A stretch of 39,941 bases of DNA from an uncultured Bacilli bacterium (GTDB lineage: Bacteria > Bacillota_I > Bacilli_A > RF39 > UBA660). Below the pieces are notes generated by a model. It had not been told where the DNA came from. It ran no database searches and saw only the letters and a list, made by a program, of their open reading frames with translations. The stretch covers positions 1 through 39,941 of the forward strand of contig CANQWB010000008.1 of the NCBI GenBank assembly GCA_947627435.1, in the 5' to 3' direction. Below are positions 10,469 through 20,391 of this stretch, piece by piece (position 1 is the first letter of the stretch; every line of letters starts with the position of its first letter). Position numbers and translations under genes: made by a program.

Positions 10469-13285
10469 ATGTACGATTTTAAAGAAAAAGAAAAAAAATG
10501 GCAAGATTATTGGGATGCACATGAAACATTCAAAACAGATATATGGGATTTTTCAAAACCAAAATTTTATGCTTTAGATATGTTTCCATATCCTTCAGGA
10601 GTGGGACTTCATGCGGGGCATCCAGAAGGCTATACTGCAACAGATATTGTGACTCGTATGAAGAAGATGCAAGGATATAATGTATTGCATCCAATGGGAT
10701 GGGATGCATTTGGACTTCCAGCGGAACAGTATGCGATTAATACTGGAAATCATCCGGAACAATTTACATTAAATAATATTGAAGTATTTAAAAAACAATT
10801 AAAATCCCTAGGATTTGCATATGATTGGAATAGGGAAATTTCGACCGCAGATCCAAAATTTTATAAATGGACCCAATGGATTTTTAAACAACTTTATGTA
10901 GATGGTTATGCAAAATACATTGATATGCCAGTAAACTGGTGTGAGGAGTTAGGAACAGTCTTATCTAACGATGAAGTCATTGATGGCAAAAGTGAACGTG
11001 GTGGTTACCCTGTCATTCGTAAAAATATGAAACAATGGGTAATGGACATTCCCGCTTATGCTGAAAAATTACTCAGTGGATTAGATGAAATTGATTGGCC
11101 AGAATCGACTAAAGAAATCCAGCGAAATTGGATTGGAAAATCCATTGGTGCATTGGTAACTTTTCAAGTGGCAGATTCGAGTCAAAGTTTCCAAGTATTT
11201 ACAACACGCTGTGATACACTATTTGGGGCAACTTACTGTGTATTATCACCAGAACATGTCATTGTGAATGAAATTACAACAGAGGAACAAAAAGCAGAAG
11301 TGCAAGCTTATCAAAAATTATGTGCAACTAAATCTGAATTAGAACGAACAGAACTCAATAAAGAAAAAACGGGTGTCTTTACAGGTGCATATGCAATAAA
11401 TCCTGTAAATAACACTAAAATTCCAATTTGGATTTCGGATTATGTATTAGCTACTTATGGTACAGGAGCAATTATGGCAGTTCCTGCACACGATGATAGA
11501 GATTATGAGTTTGCTCAAAAATTCAATATTCCAATCATTCAAGTGTTAGAAGAAACAACAGGTACGCCACATGAAGATGAATCTAAGAAAAATAATATTG
11601 TTGCAATTCTTCATGATCCAAAAACGGATAAGTATCTTACGATCAATTGGCATGAAAAAGGCGGAAGACTTTTTGTTGGTGGAACAATTCAAGAAGGAGA
11701 AACTGCTTTTGATTGCGCCGTTCGCGAGATAAAAGAAGAAACAGGTTATAATGACTTTTCAATGGTAGAAGAGACATTCAAAGTGCAACATCATTACTAT
11801 GCTTATAATAAAAATCAATATTTCCAAATTGAATGTACAGGGTTCTTATTTGAATTAAATCAAGATACTAAGCAAGATCAAAATTTAGATGAAGATGAAG
11901 TGTTTGATATAGAATGGGTTACACGTGAACAAGCTGAACAAGAAATTAAGGACACGCTTCATTTGAAAATTTTAGAATATGTTATGCATCCAGGTGCGAT
12001 GATCGGCGATGGCATTCATATAAATTCTGAGTTTTTAAATGGATTAGATAAAGAAGAAGCAATTACCAAAATGATTGCTTGGTTAGAAACTCACAATTGT
12101 GGTAAAAAACAAGTAAATTATCGTTTACGTGATTGGATTTTTGCACGTCAACGTTATTGGGGAGAACCAGTTCCAATTGTCCATATGGAAGATGGTACAT
12201 TACGTGTGTTAGAGGATAGTGAGTTACCACTTATATTACCAAAAATGGATGATTATAAAGGAAAAAATGGAAAAGCACCACTAGAAAATGCCGAAGATTG
12301 GAAGAATATAGAAATCGATGGAATCAAGGGTTGTCGCGAAACTTCCACTATGCCAGGAAGCGCTGGTTCTAGTTGGTATTTCTTAAGATATATTGATCCC
12401 GATAATGAAAATGCAATTGCGGATCCAAAATTATTAGAACATTGGTTACCAGTAGATTTATATGTAGGTGGTCCAGAACATGCCGTAGGACATTTACTAT
12501 ATTCAAGATTTTGGAATGAATATTTATATGATAAAGGTGTAGTACCTGTCAAAGAACCATTCCAAAAATTAGTACATCAAGGTATGATTTTGGGTTCCAA
12601 TGGTATTAAAATGGGAAAACGTTATCCTGAATATGTAGTCAATCCAACTGATGTTGTGGAAAGTCATGGAGCTGATGCATTAAGATTATACGAAATGTTT
12701 ATGGGACCTTTACAAGCAGATAAACCATGGAGTAATACAGGATTAGATGGTGCTAAAAAATTTTTAGATCGTGTATATCGTCTTTTTGAAGAAGGTAAAG
12801 TTGTTGATGAAGCAACTCCTGCTTTAGAAAAAATTTATCATCAGACCATTAAGAAGGTTACACAGGATTATGAAACATTAAACTTTAATACCGCAATTAG
12901 TCAAATGATGATTTTTATCAACGCTGTTTATAAAGAAGATAAGATTTCAAGAGAATATGCAGAAGGTTTCATTCAAGTATTAAATCCAGTATGTCCACAT
13001 ATAACAGAAGAAATATGGGAAGTCTTTTTAGGACATGATACTTCTATCGCACTTTCATCATGGCCAACTTATGATGATTCTAAAACATTAGAAGAAGAGT
13101 ATGAAATGATTGTACAAGTAAATGGTAAGGTAAGAGGAAAAATAAAAGTCTCTACAAGTACAACAGAAGAGGAAATGAAAGTTCTTGCATATGAAATTCC
13201 AAATGTCAAAACATATACAGAAGGACAGACTATTGTAAAAGTTATTACAGTACCTAAAAAACTTGTTAACATTGTTGTAAAGTAA
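10469..13285 (+). CDS. leuS: Leucyl-tRNA synthetase with inserted Nudix domain
   Basis: [86 protein letters not shown]; Nudix box [23 protein letters not shown] in frame. Confidence 0.96.
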   Translation: MYDFKEKEKKWQDYWDAHETFKTDIWDFSKPKFYALDMFPYPSGVGLHAGHPEGYTATDIVTRMKKMQGYNVLHPMGWDAFGLPAEQYAINTGNHPEQFTLNNIEVFKKQLKSLGFAYDWNREISTADPKFYKWTQWIFKQLYVDGYAKYIDMPVNWCEELGTVLSNDEVIDGKSERGGYPVIRKNMKQWVMDIPAYAEKLLSGLDEIDWPESTKEIQRNWIGKSIGALVTFQVADSSQSFQVFTTRCDTLFGATYCVLSPEHVIVNEITTEEQKAEVQAYQKLCATKSELERTELNKEKTGVFTGAYAINPVNNTKIPIWISDYVLATYGTGAIMAVPAHDDRDYEFAQKFNIPIIQVLEETTGTPHEDESKKNNIVAILHDPKTDKYLTINWHEKGGRLFVGGTIQEGETAFDCAVREIKEETGYNDFSMVEETFKVQHHYYAYNKNQYFQIECTGFLFELNQDTKQDQNLDEDEVFDIEWVTREQAEQEIKDTLHLKILEYVMHPGAMIGDGIHINSEFLNGLDKEEAITKMIAWLETHNCGKKQVNYRLRDWIFARQRYWGEPVPIVHMEDGTLRVLEDSELPLILPKMDDYKGKNGKAPLENAEDWKNIEIDGIKGCRETSTMPGSAGSSWYFLRYIDPDNENAIADPKLLEHWLPVDLYVGGPEHAVGHLLYSRFWNEYLYDKGVVPVKEPFQKLVHQGMILGSNGIKMGKRYPEYVVNPTDVVESHGADALRLYEMFMGPLQADKPWSNTGLDGAKKFLDRVYRLFEEGKVVDEATPALEKIYHQTIKKVTQDYETLNFNTAISQMMIFINAVYKEDKISREYAEGFIQVLNPVCPHITEEIWEVFLGHDTSIALSSWPTYDDSKTLEEEYEMIVQVNGKVRGKIKVSTSTTEEEMKVLAYEIPNVKTYTEGQTIVKVITVPKKLVNIVVK
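11545..11995 (+). other. Nudix hydrolase domain insertion within the LeuRS CP1 editing domain
   Basis: Gx5Ex7REUxEExGU fully matched at 11681-11749, between the ...[18 protein letters not shown] and [14 protein letters not shown] blocks; borders approximate. Confidence 0.9.
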
Positions 13286-13333
13286 TATAAAAAATTTCTT
13301 GAAAGTAACTCAAGAATATGATAATATGAAAAT

Positions 13334-13442
13334 GTCAAATAAATCATAGAATAGTTTCAAATAGTAAGCATTTGTAATATTTGCTATTTGTAAACGGGGG
13401 GGGGGGTAACCCTCTTTTTTTTTTGTCTAAGAAGTGAAAGGA
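13334..13442 (+). promoter_or_regulatory. Conserved 5' leader, copy 1, with 11-G tract (13396-13406), short hairpin and T-run
   Basis: Shared with 15957-16067 and 20838-20946: gtcaaataaatcatagaatagttt...atatttgctatttgtaaac(G)n-tam-ccc-tc-(T)n. Confidence 0.85.
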
Positions 13443-14948
13443 ATGAAGGAAATGAAGAAAAAAGGATTTACATTAATAGAATTATTGGCGGTAATCGTAA
13501 TACTTGCAATTATTGCCTTAATTACAACGCCAATGATTATGGGAGTAATAGAAGATGCTAGAAAAGGAGCAGCCATTCAATCAGTAAATGGCTTATTAGA
13601 AGCAGGAGAACAATATCAAGCAGAAACGATGTTGGATGGAGTAAGAGAAACTGAAATCGATTTAACAAGTAATACTTTAAATATAAAGGGAAGTAAACCA
13701 GATAGTGGAGAACTCATTTATGATAGTTTAGGGAATATGAGTATTATAGCAAAATATGGAAAGTACTGTGTAGAAAAGAAGTTTTTAGATGAAGAACCAA
13801 CCATAGTCACAAGAGAAGAATGTGAGATGAAAGCATCAGAAAAAGCCAATCAAACAACAAAAATATATGGAATAAAAAGAGCAATTGATTCTACTCAAAC
13901 GATATGGGAAAGAACAGATGATGGAATAAATTTAACTGCACAAGCCCAAATAGGAACAGATGCAACAAATGTAACAAATAATTTTGATGAAATATATCCA
14001 TGGAGTGATATAGAGACATATACATATGATGTAGAGAAAAAAGAAGTAACTAGTTGGTATAATGATAATCCAGAAGGATTTCAATTTGATGGAAGCAAAG
14101 GAGAAGTATTAACATATATACCAACATTCTATTATAAGAGATATCAAGAAGATGGATATGAATATATTTTAATAAGTAATAAAAACATAGAAGGATATAC
14201 AAGAAGTGATGAATTTTCAATAGGAAGATATACAATGTCAGGGGATAGCAACGCTGTTCATAGTAAAAGTGGAGTAGAGCCATTAACGAATAAAACAATT
14301 ACACAATTTAGAGACTATGCAAGAAAGTTAGGTAGTGAATTCAGTCAATTAGATTACCATTATTTTATTATTCAATTACTATATTTAGTAGAATATGCAG
14401 ATTATGATTCACAAGCCAAGTTAGGAAAAGGTAACACTTATTATCCTACTGATAAAATCTTCTATTCTGTAGAAAGTGGTGGATGTGATACATTAGGAAT
14501 GAAATCAGGCACTTTAAATAATGATGGATATCATTCAATAATTTATCGAGGAATGGAAGATATCTATGGAAACATATGGCAATTTGTGGATGGAATTAAT
14601 TTCAAAGATAATGTAACATACATTTGTTATGAACCAAGCCAATATCAATCAAATAAGTTTGATGGATGTTATCAACCAATTGGATATAAGAATTCAACAG
14701 TTGCGGGTTGGGTTACAAAACTAGGATATGATGTCAATCATCCATTAATCAGTTTTCCAACCGAAATAGGTGGAAGTAATAGTACATATATCCCAGATAA
14801 TTATCTCCAGAATTCTGGAAATAGAATAGCGTTTGTCGGCGGAGATTGGATTCATACTACAAATGATGGCTTGTGGTATTGGGCTTGTGGTAATGATTTG
14901 TCTTTCACGGGTATTCACATTGGTGCTCGCCTTATTAAAATCAACTAA
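13443..14948 (+). CDS. Pilin-like anchored protein with C-terminal CLec/DGR-target-like domain (paralogue 1)
   Basis: Prepilin-type N-terminus KKKGFTLIELLAVIVILAIIALITTPMI; C-terminus VGGDWIHTTNDGLWYW...IGARLIK. Confidence 0.85.
   Translation: MKEMKKKGFTLIELLAVIVILAIIALITTPMIMGVIEDARKGAAIQSVNGLLEAGEQYQAETMLDGVRETEIDLTSNTLNIKGSKPDSGELIYDSLGNMSIIAKYGKYCVEKKFLDEEPTIVTREECEMKASEKANQTTKIYGIKRAIDSTQTIWERTDDGINLTAQAQIGTDATNVTNNFDEIYPWSDIETYTYDVEKKEVTSWYNDNPEGFQFDGSKGEVLTYIPTFYYKRYQEDGYEYILISNKNIEGYTRSDEFSIGRYTMSGDSNAVHSKSGVEPLTNKTITQFRDYARKLGSEFSQLDYHYFIIQLLYLVEYADYDSQAKLGKGNTYYPTDKIFYSVESGGCDTLGMKSGTLNNDGYHSIIYRGMEDIYGNIWQFVDGINFKDNVTYICYEPSQYQSNKFDGCYQPIGYKNSTVAGWVTKLGYDVNHPLISFPTEIGGSNSTYIPDNYLQNSGNRIAFVGGDWIHTTNDGLWYWACGNDLSFTGIHIGARLIKIN
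14829..14936 (+). other. Candidate DGR variable region, paralogue 1
   Basis: Gapless 108-nt alignment with 22084-22191; 38 mismatches, 24 with A in one copy; identical GTCGGCGG.GATTGG, GGCTTGTGGT.TTGG and ATTGGTGCTCG.CTTATTAAA blocks. Confidence 0.65.
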
Positions 14949-15013
14949 AATAAAACATCTGATGTATAATTTTAAAAAGTATTAAAAATAAAGAAAAATA
15001 TTCATTTTACAAG

Positions 15014-15056
15014 AAAAATCTCCTTTGCTAAGATGCATAAAGAAAGGAGATTTTTT
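15014..15056 (+). promoter_or_regulatory. Hairpin with U-run that includes the SD of the Rpn gene
   Basis: aaaaatctccttt ... aaaggagattttt perfect inverted repeat; aaaggag is the SD, ATG at 15059. Confidence 0.65.
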
Positions 15057-15058
15057 AG

Positions 15059-15919
15059 ATGATAGAAACAAAAATCAATTTATTCAATGATGCGATGTTT
15101 AAAGCAATTTTCAGAAATCCAAAAAATAGAAAGATAATATCCGAATTCTTATCAGAAGTAACAGGAGTTAAACAAGAATTATTAGAACAAGCCAATTATC
15201 AAGGAGGAGAAATCCCAAAAAAGAAACTAGAAGAAAAAGGAAAGATAGCAGATTTGATTATTAAGATAGAAGATAATCAACAAATTATCGTAGAGATGAA
15301 TCAATATAGAAGCAATTATATATTTGAAAAGAATACAAGTTATGCTTTTTCCATATCATCAGAAAGTAGTAAAAAAGGAAGAAGAGAATATCCAAGAGTA
15401 ATATTAGTGAATCTAGATAAATTCAATCCATTTCAAACAAAAGAAGGAATCATACGATTTCAATTAAGAGATGAAGAAGGACATGTAGAAACAGAAATAT
15501 ATGAATCGATTCATATCATACTTGAAAATATAATAGACAAGCAGTATAATAATAACAAGATAAAAAAGTTTGTAGAATTTATGGCGAGTGAAACGATAGA
15601 AGAGATGGAAGAGAAGTTTAAAGGAGATGAAGAATATATGGCGGCGATAAGGACGGTAGAAGAATTATCGACAGATCCAAACTTTGTAGGATATTATGAT
15701 TTAGAGGAAGCGCATAAGCAAGAATTAGAAGATATGAGAGAGACTGGGTATGATGATGGAATGGAAGAAGGAAAGAATATTGGCTTAGAAGAAGGCATAG
15801 AAAAAGGAAAACAAGAAGTGGTAAAAGCAATGTATGCAGATGGAGTTACGATAGATACAATCTCAAAATATGTAGGAATTAGTATAGAAAAGATTCAAAG
15901 TTTATTGAATGAAAAATAG
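15059..15919 (+). CDS. Rpn family recombination-promoting nuclease / PD-(D/E)XK nuclease family transposase-like
   Basis: INLFNDAMFKAIF...GKIADLIIKIEDNQQIIVEMNQYRSNYIFEKNTSYAF...; C-terminal DGMEEGKNIGLEEGIEKGKQE repeats typical of this family. Confidence 0.85.
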   Translation: MIETKINLFNDAMFKAIFRNPKNRKIISEFLSEVTGVKQELLEQANYQGGEIPKKKLEEKGKIADLIIKIEDNQQIIVEMNQYRSNYIFEKNTSYAFSISSESSKKGRREYPRVILVNLDKFNPFQTKEGIIRFQLRDEEGHVETEIYESIHIILENIIDKQYNNNKIKKFVEFMASETIEEMEEKFKGDEEYMAAIRTVEELSTDPNFVGYYDLEEAHKQELEDMRETGYDDGMEEGKNIGLEEGIEKGKQEVVKAMYADGVTIDTISKYVGISIEKIQSLLNEK

Positions 15920-15956
15920 TCTTGAAACATAGATTCTTTTTTGTTATAATTGAAAT

Positions 15957-16067
15957 GTTAAATAAAATCATAGAATAGTTTCAAATAGTAAGCATTTCTA
16001 ATATTTGCTATTTGTAAACGGGGGGGGGGTAACCCTCTTTTTTTTATTGTCTAAAGAAGTGAAAGGA
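15957..16067 (+). promoter_or_regulatory. Conserved 5' leader, copy 2, 10-G tract (16020-16029)
   Basis: Near-identical to copy 1; preceded by an extended -10-like tgttataat (TATAAT 15945-15950). Confidence 0.85.
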
Positions 16068-17549
16068 ATGAAGGAAATGAAGAAAAAAGGATTTACATTA
16101 ATAGAATTATTGGCGGTAATCGTAATACTCGCAATTATCGCACTAATTGCAACCCCAATGATTATGGGAGTAATAGAAGATGCTAGAAAAGGAGCAGCCA
16201 TTCAATCAGTCAATGGATTATTAGAGGCAGGAGAACAGTATCAAGTAGAATCTATGATGAATGGAAAACCTTCGAATGTAATTGATTTAACGAGTGATAC
16301 TTTAGATATCAAAGGAAGTAAACCAGAAAGTGGCTTACTAGTAATAGATAATAACGGAAACATGAGTATTATAGCAAAATATGGAAAATATTGTATAGAA
16401 AAAAAATATGAAGATGAAGAGCCAACAATAGTAGAAAAAAATCCATGCGTAATGGAAGAAGATGAAGTCGATGTCAAAATCTATGGAGTAAGAAGAAAAA
16501 TCAATAGTTCATCAACAGAGTGGGAAAGAATTAATAATAGTGTTGGATTAGAAGCAAATGCCATCAAAAGTGAACAAGATTTAACAAATAATGTAAGAAA
16601 TGATTTTGATAAAATATATCCATGGATTGATATATATACTTACAGTTGGGATAAAGAAACAAAACAAGAAACCAAATGGAATGAAGAAGGATTTTCATAT
16701 ACTGATGATTATGTATTTACAAAAATACCAGAATTTTATTATAGAAGATATCAAGAGAATGGCTATGAATATGTTTTAATATCAAAAAATAAAATAGATG
16801 GATATGAAAAAAGTGATGAATTTTCAATAGGAAGATATACAATGTCAAGCGATAATAATACTGTTTATAGTAAAAGTGGAGTGAAAGCATTGGGATTAAT
16901 CAATATTACAGATTTCAGAAATTATGCAAGAGCCTTAGGAGAAGAATTTAGTCAATTAGATTACCACTACTTTATTATTCAATTATTATATTTAGTAGAA
17001 TATGCAGATTATGATTCGCAAACTAAGTTAGGACTTGGTTATATAGATAAAAGTAATACTGCCCCTGTTGAAAGCGGTGGTTGTGATAGATTAGAAATGA
17101 AATCAGGAACACTCAATAATGATGGAAAACATTCTATGATATATAGAGGAATAGAAGATATCTATGGAAATATATGGCAATTTGTAGATGGAATAAATAT
17201 TCAAGATAATCAAGCATATGTATGTTATGATCCTAGTCAATATACAGTAGATACATATGATGGATGTTATCAACAATTAGGATATGTGAATGCAAATACT
17301 GAAGGTTACATAAAAAAGTTAGGTTATGATTTTAAGAATTCATTAATTAGTTTACCAATAGGGATAGGAGAAAGTAATAGTACAAATAGTACAAATTATT
17401 ATTGGCCAGGAGGTGTGGAACAAAGTAAAATCATTTTTGTTGGTGGAAATTGGTTTTCTACATCTCAAACAGGTTTATGGTCTGTGTATATGAATAGAAC
17501 TACTAGTGACTGGCCAGATAACGGAGCTCGTCTCATAAAATATAAGTAA
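16068..17549 (+). CDS. Pilin-like anchored protein with C-terminal CLec/DGR-target-like domain (paralogue 2)
   Basis: Same prepilin N-terminus as paralogue 1; C-terminus VGGNWFSTSQTGLWSVY...NGARLIKYK. Confidence 0.85.
   Translation: MKEMKKKGFTLIELLAVIVILAIIALIATPMIMGVIEDARKGAAIQSVNGLLEAGEQYQVESMMNGKPSNVIDLTSDTLDIKGSKPESGLLVIDNNGNMSIIAKYGKYCIEKKYEDEEPTIVEKNPCVMEEDEVDVKIYGVRRKINSSSTEWERINNSVGLEANAIKSEQDLTNNVRNDFDKIYPWIDIYTYSWDKETKQETKWNEEGFSYTDDYVFTKIPEFYYRRYQENGYEYVLISKNKIDGYEKSDEFSIGRYTMSSDNNTVYSKSGVKALGLINITDFRNYARALGEEFSQLDYHYFIIQLLYLVEYADYDSQTKLGLGYIDKSNTAPVESGGCDRLEMKSGTLNNDGKHSMIYRGIEDIYGNIWQFVDGINIQDNQAYVCYDPSQYTVDTYDGCYQQLGYVNANTEGYIKKLGYDFKNSLISLPIGIGESNSTNSTNYYWPGGVEQSKIIFVGGNWFSTSQTGLWSVYMNRTTSDWPDNGARLIKYK
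17433..17537 (+). other. Region of paralogue 2 corresponding to the candidate variable region
   Basis: Protein-level alignment with paralogues 1 and 3, one codon shorter; does not share their nucleotide blocks. Confidence 0.45.
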
Positions 17550-17640
17550 AGAAGATAATATGAATTCGCCAATCAAATCATGAAATTGGTTAAAAATAAT
17601 ACAAAATATTAAAAGAATAATTTAGGAGTTAATATATAAA

Positions 17641-17668
17641 GTAACATTATCATGTGTTACTTTTTTAT
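17641..17668 (+). terminator. Intrinsic terminator
   Basis: gtaaca...tgttac + T-run. Confidence 0.65.
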
Positions 17669-17734
17669 ATGTCAACTCCTTTTGGAAAAATGAGAAAAAT
17701 ATGATACAATAATATATAGAAATGAGGGAAGAAC

Positions 17735-18364
17735 ATGCGGTTAAGAAATATCAAAGGAGCACAAGAAATTGTAAGCACTTCTTCTTATGTCATTTCAAAT
17801 CCTCAAGAATATAGGGGTAAATGGAATATTTTATTTGCAAATCATAATCCAATTCATCTGGAAATTGGGATGGGCAAAGGCAATTTTCTAATCGAAAATG
17901 CGATAAAATATCCCAATATTAATTTTATTGGAATTGAAAAGTATTATAGTGTTTTAGTGCGTACAACTGATCGTTTAAAAACATTAGATCTACCAAATTT
18001 GAAAATTATTGTAATGGATGCGAAAGAGATTGAACAAATATTTGATAAAGAAATTAATACTATTTATTTAAATTTTTCTGATCCATGGCCTAAAAAAAAG
18101 CATGAAAAAAGAAGACTTACCAGTGAAGAGTTTTTAAAAAAATACGACAATCTTTTCACAAATAAAAAACATATTATGCAAAAAACCGACAATAGAAAAT
18201 TATTTGAATATTCTCTCATCTCATGTACAGATTATGGTTACCATATTGAAAATATATCTTGTAATCTGTATGAAGACCGATTCGAAAATAATATACCAAC
18301 AGAATATGAAACCAAATTTGTAAATAAAGGATATACTATTTATTTTGTAGAATTTCAAAAATAA
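17735..18364 (+). CDS. trmB: tRNA (guanine-N7-)-methyltransferase
   Basis: HLEIGMGKGNFL, FIGIEKYYSVLVR, LNFSDPWPKKKHEKRRLT. Confidence 0.94.
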   Translation: MRLRNIKGAQEIVSTSSYVISNPQEYRGKWNILFANHNPIHLEIGMGKGNFLIENAIKYPNINFIGIEKYYSVLVRTTDRLKTLDLPNLKIIVMDAKEIEQIFDKEINTIYLNFSDPWPKKKHEKRRLTSEEFLKKYDNLFTNKKHIMQKTDNRKLFEYSLISCTDYGYHIENISCNLYEDRFENNIPTEYETKFVNKGYTIYFVEFQK

Positions 18365-18448
18365 ATTTACAAATACTATACAAGTTTTTTGAAAAAAACT
18401 TTTGAAAAATGAAATAATTTGATATACTGATAGTAAGAGTGGTGAAAG

Positions 18449-19051
18449 ATGAAAAAAATACTGATTATATTCCTTTGCTTAATGGTAACAGGATGTACAG
18501 TTGTTAGAATAGATACTGATAATATTGATAACATCTTATCTGTGGTACTCTCAAAAGATAATGAATTATACAATCATGTAGGAAAAGGATATAAGTATTA
18601 TATTCCAAGAGAAGTTTCTTACATCGATACCAATGAATTCAATGATAAATTATACTCAAATGGAATTTATTATTATCTATATGTTGATGCTGTTTCCTAT
18701 TACTATAAAACGGAAATAAATTATAAAGAAAAAAAGAATGTATATTATTCTAAAAAAATAGATGGCAAAAAAGAAGGATATTTAGAAATTACAAAACAAA
18801 AAGATAAATATTATATTGAATTCTTGTATAATTATGCAAAAATAGAAGCATTAGTAAATGAAGATGAAATTAAAAATGTGGTACTGAATGCATCTTATAT
18901 TTTATCTACTGTTAAATTTAATGATAATGTCATTGAATTGATGTTACAAGATGATTATTTGGTAAATAAAGAAGAAGTATATGATATATTTTCTTCAAAG
19001 AATGAAACCAATACCAATAATCAAAATACACAAGAAAGTGAAGAAAATTAG
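18449..19051 (+). CDS. Putative lipoprotein
   Basis: MKKILIIFLCLMVTGCTVV lipobox. Confidence 0.75.
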   Translation: MKKILIIFLCLMVTGCTVVRIDTDNIDNILSVVLSKDNELYNHVGKGYKYYIPREVSYIDTNEFNDKLYSNGIYYYLYVDAVSYYYKTEINYKEKKNVYYSKKIDGKKEGYLEITKQKDKYYIEFLYNYAKIEALVNEDEIKNVVLNASYILSTVKFNDNVIELMLQDDYLVNKEEVYDIFSSKNETNTNNQNTQESEEN

Positions 19052-19063
19052 AGGTGATGTAGA

Positions 19064-20083
19064 ATGGGTTTAATGGACAAGTTTAAAAATTTATTTACAG
19101 AAGAAGTGGAAGAAGAAGTAAAGCCAATTAAAAAAGACGTAAGACGTGTAGAAATTCCATCTCCAAAAAGAGAAACAAAAAAAGAAGAATCTACGGCAGA
19201 AAATGTATCGGATAGTGCGATTATTCACAAAGAAGAAAAACCGGCTTTTCAATTATATTTTGATGATAAAGACTTTGATGATTTAGAAAAACCAAAAAAA
19301 GAAGAAAAGCCAGTAAAGGAAACACCAAAAATAGAGGCATATCAAGGTGCAAAAACACAAAGATCAGAACATAAATTTGAAGCTTCACCAATTATTTCTC
19401 CGGTTTATGGAATTTTAGATAAAAATTATAAAAAAGAAGATATTTCTACAAGAAAGGAACAACCAACTGACTATATAAGAAAACCTAGAGTTGTGACCGT
19501 AGATGATATTCGTAATAAAGCATTTGGTACATTAGAAGATGATTTAGAAGATACTTTATTTGGAGATAAATCTATTCTATTACAAGAAGATGAAACATTA
19601 GAACCTGCTACAGAAGGAATTGATATTTTTGATGATTTAGAACAAGTAGAACAAGAAGAAACAAAATTAGAACAACCAGATGATATGATTGAATTTAAAG
19701 AAGAAGAACTTCCTGAAGAACCAGCAATGGAAGATATCGCATCCAAAGAAACCATAGCAGTATCATCAGTAGATGAGGATATGGATGAAGATACAATTTT
19801 ACTTGCAAAACAATTAGAAGAACAAAAAAGAAAATTAGAAGAAATCAACGAATATATCAATGAAAATTCTACAGAAAATGAAACAATTGAAAATGAAATG
19901 GATTTTCCTGAAGAAACAAATGAACCAGAAACCGCAGAAGATTTAATAGATTTTCCTGATGAAAAAGAACAAGACATCGAAGAACCAACAGAAGAATCAA
20001 CTGAAGAATCAGCAGAAGATTTAACAGAGAGCGAATTATTGAATTTGGTAGATGCAATGTATGAAAAAAGGGAGGATGAATAA
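19064..20083 (+). CDS. Acidic, probably disordered hypothetical protein
   Basis: 339 aa, Glu/Asp-rich; SD gaggtg before ATG. Confidence 0.75.
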   Translation: MGLMDKFKNLFTEEVEEEVKPIKKDVRRVEIPSPKRETKKEESTAENVSDSAIIHKEEKPAFQLYFDDKDFDDLEKPKKEEKPVKETPKIEAYQGAKTQRSEHKFEASPIISPVYGILDKNYKKEDISTRKEQPTDYIRKPRVVTVDDIRNKAFGTLEDDLEDTLFGDKSILLQEDETLEPATEGIDIFDDLEQVEQEETKLEQPDDMIEFKEEELPEEPAMEDIASKETIAVSSVDEDMDEDTILLAKQLEEQKRKLEEINEYINENSTENETIENEMDFPEETNEPETAEDLIDFPDEKEQDIEEPTEESTEESAEDLTESELLNLVDAMYEKREDE

Positions 20084-20391
20084 TGGAATGTGCTAATACT
20101 GTATTTCCAATCATATTATATATACTAGGAGCAGTATTATTAGTCGTTTTAATTATACTTGCCATCAAATGCATTGGTACATTAAAGAGAATCAATACCG
20201 TAGTAGATGATGTTAGTGAAAAAGCGGGGAAGTTAAATGGCGTTTTTGACATCATTGATAATACAACAGACATGATTACAAGTATAAGTGATAAAGCCAT
20301 TGATTTCATATCAGGAGCAATTACAGGATTGTTTTCCCGTAAAAAAAGAAAGAAGGATGAGGGAAATGAAAATGAAGAAGAAGGAAACTAA
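20083..20391 (+). CDS. Small single-TM protein, DUF948-like
   Basis: TAATG overlap with the previous stop; ILYILGAVLLVVLIILAIKCIGTLKRINTVVDDV. Confidence 0.7.
   Translation: MECANTVFPIILYILGAVLLVVLIILAIKCIGTLKRINTVVDDVSEKAGKLNGVFDIIDNTTDMITSISDKAIDFISGAITGLFSRKKRKKDEGNENEEEGN

Noticed and set aside
12253-12552. Minus-strand ORF inside leuS
   Set aside because: Fully inside a conserved enzyme gene; no supporting signals.
16005-16067. Upstream extension of paralogue 2 (and 3) through the poly-G tract as real N-terminus (MLFVNGGGVTLFF..., MIFAICKRGGGTPLF...)
   Set aside because: The two read the G tract in different registers, would need TTG starts without SD, and would put the prepilin motif inside the protein. 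Translational phase variation in that frame cannot be fully excluded.
19471-19977. 168-aa minus-strand Ser-rich ORF
   Set aside because: Antisense to the acidic coding gene; the Ser-rich translation is an artefact of reversed Glu/Asp codons, with no SD or family match.
19869-20309. 146-aa minus-strand ORF
   Set aside because: Overlaps two well-supported + strand genes; no recognisable family.
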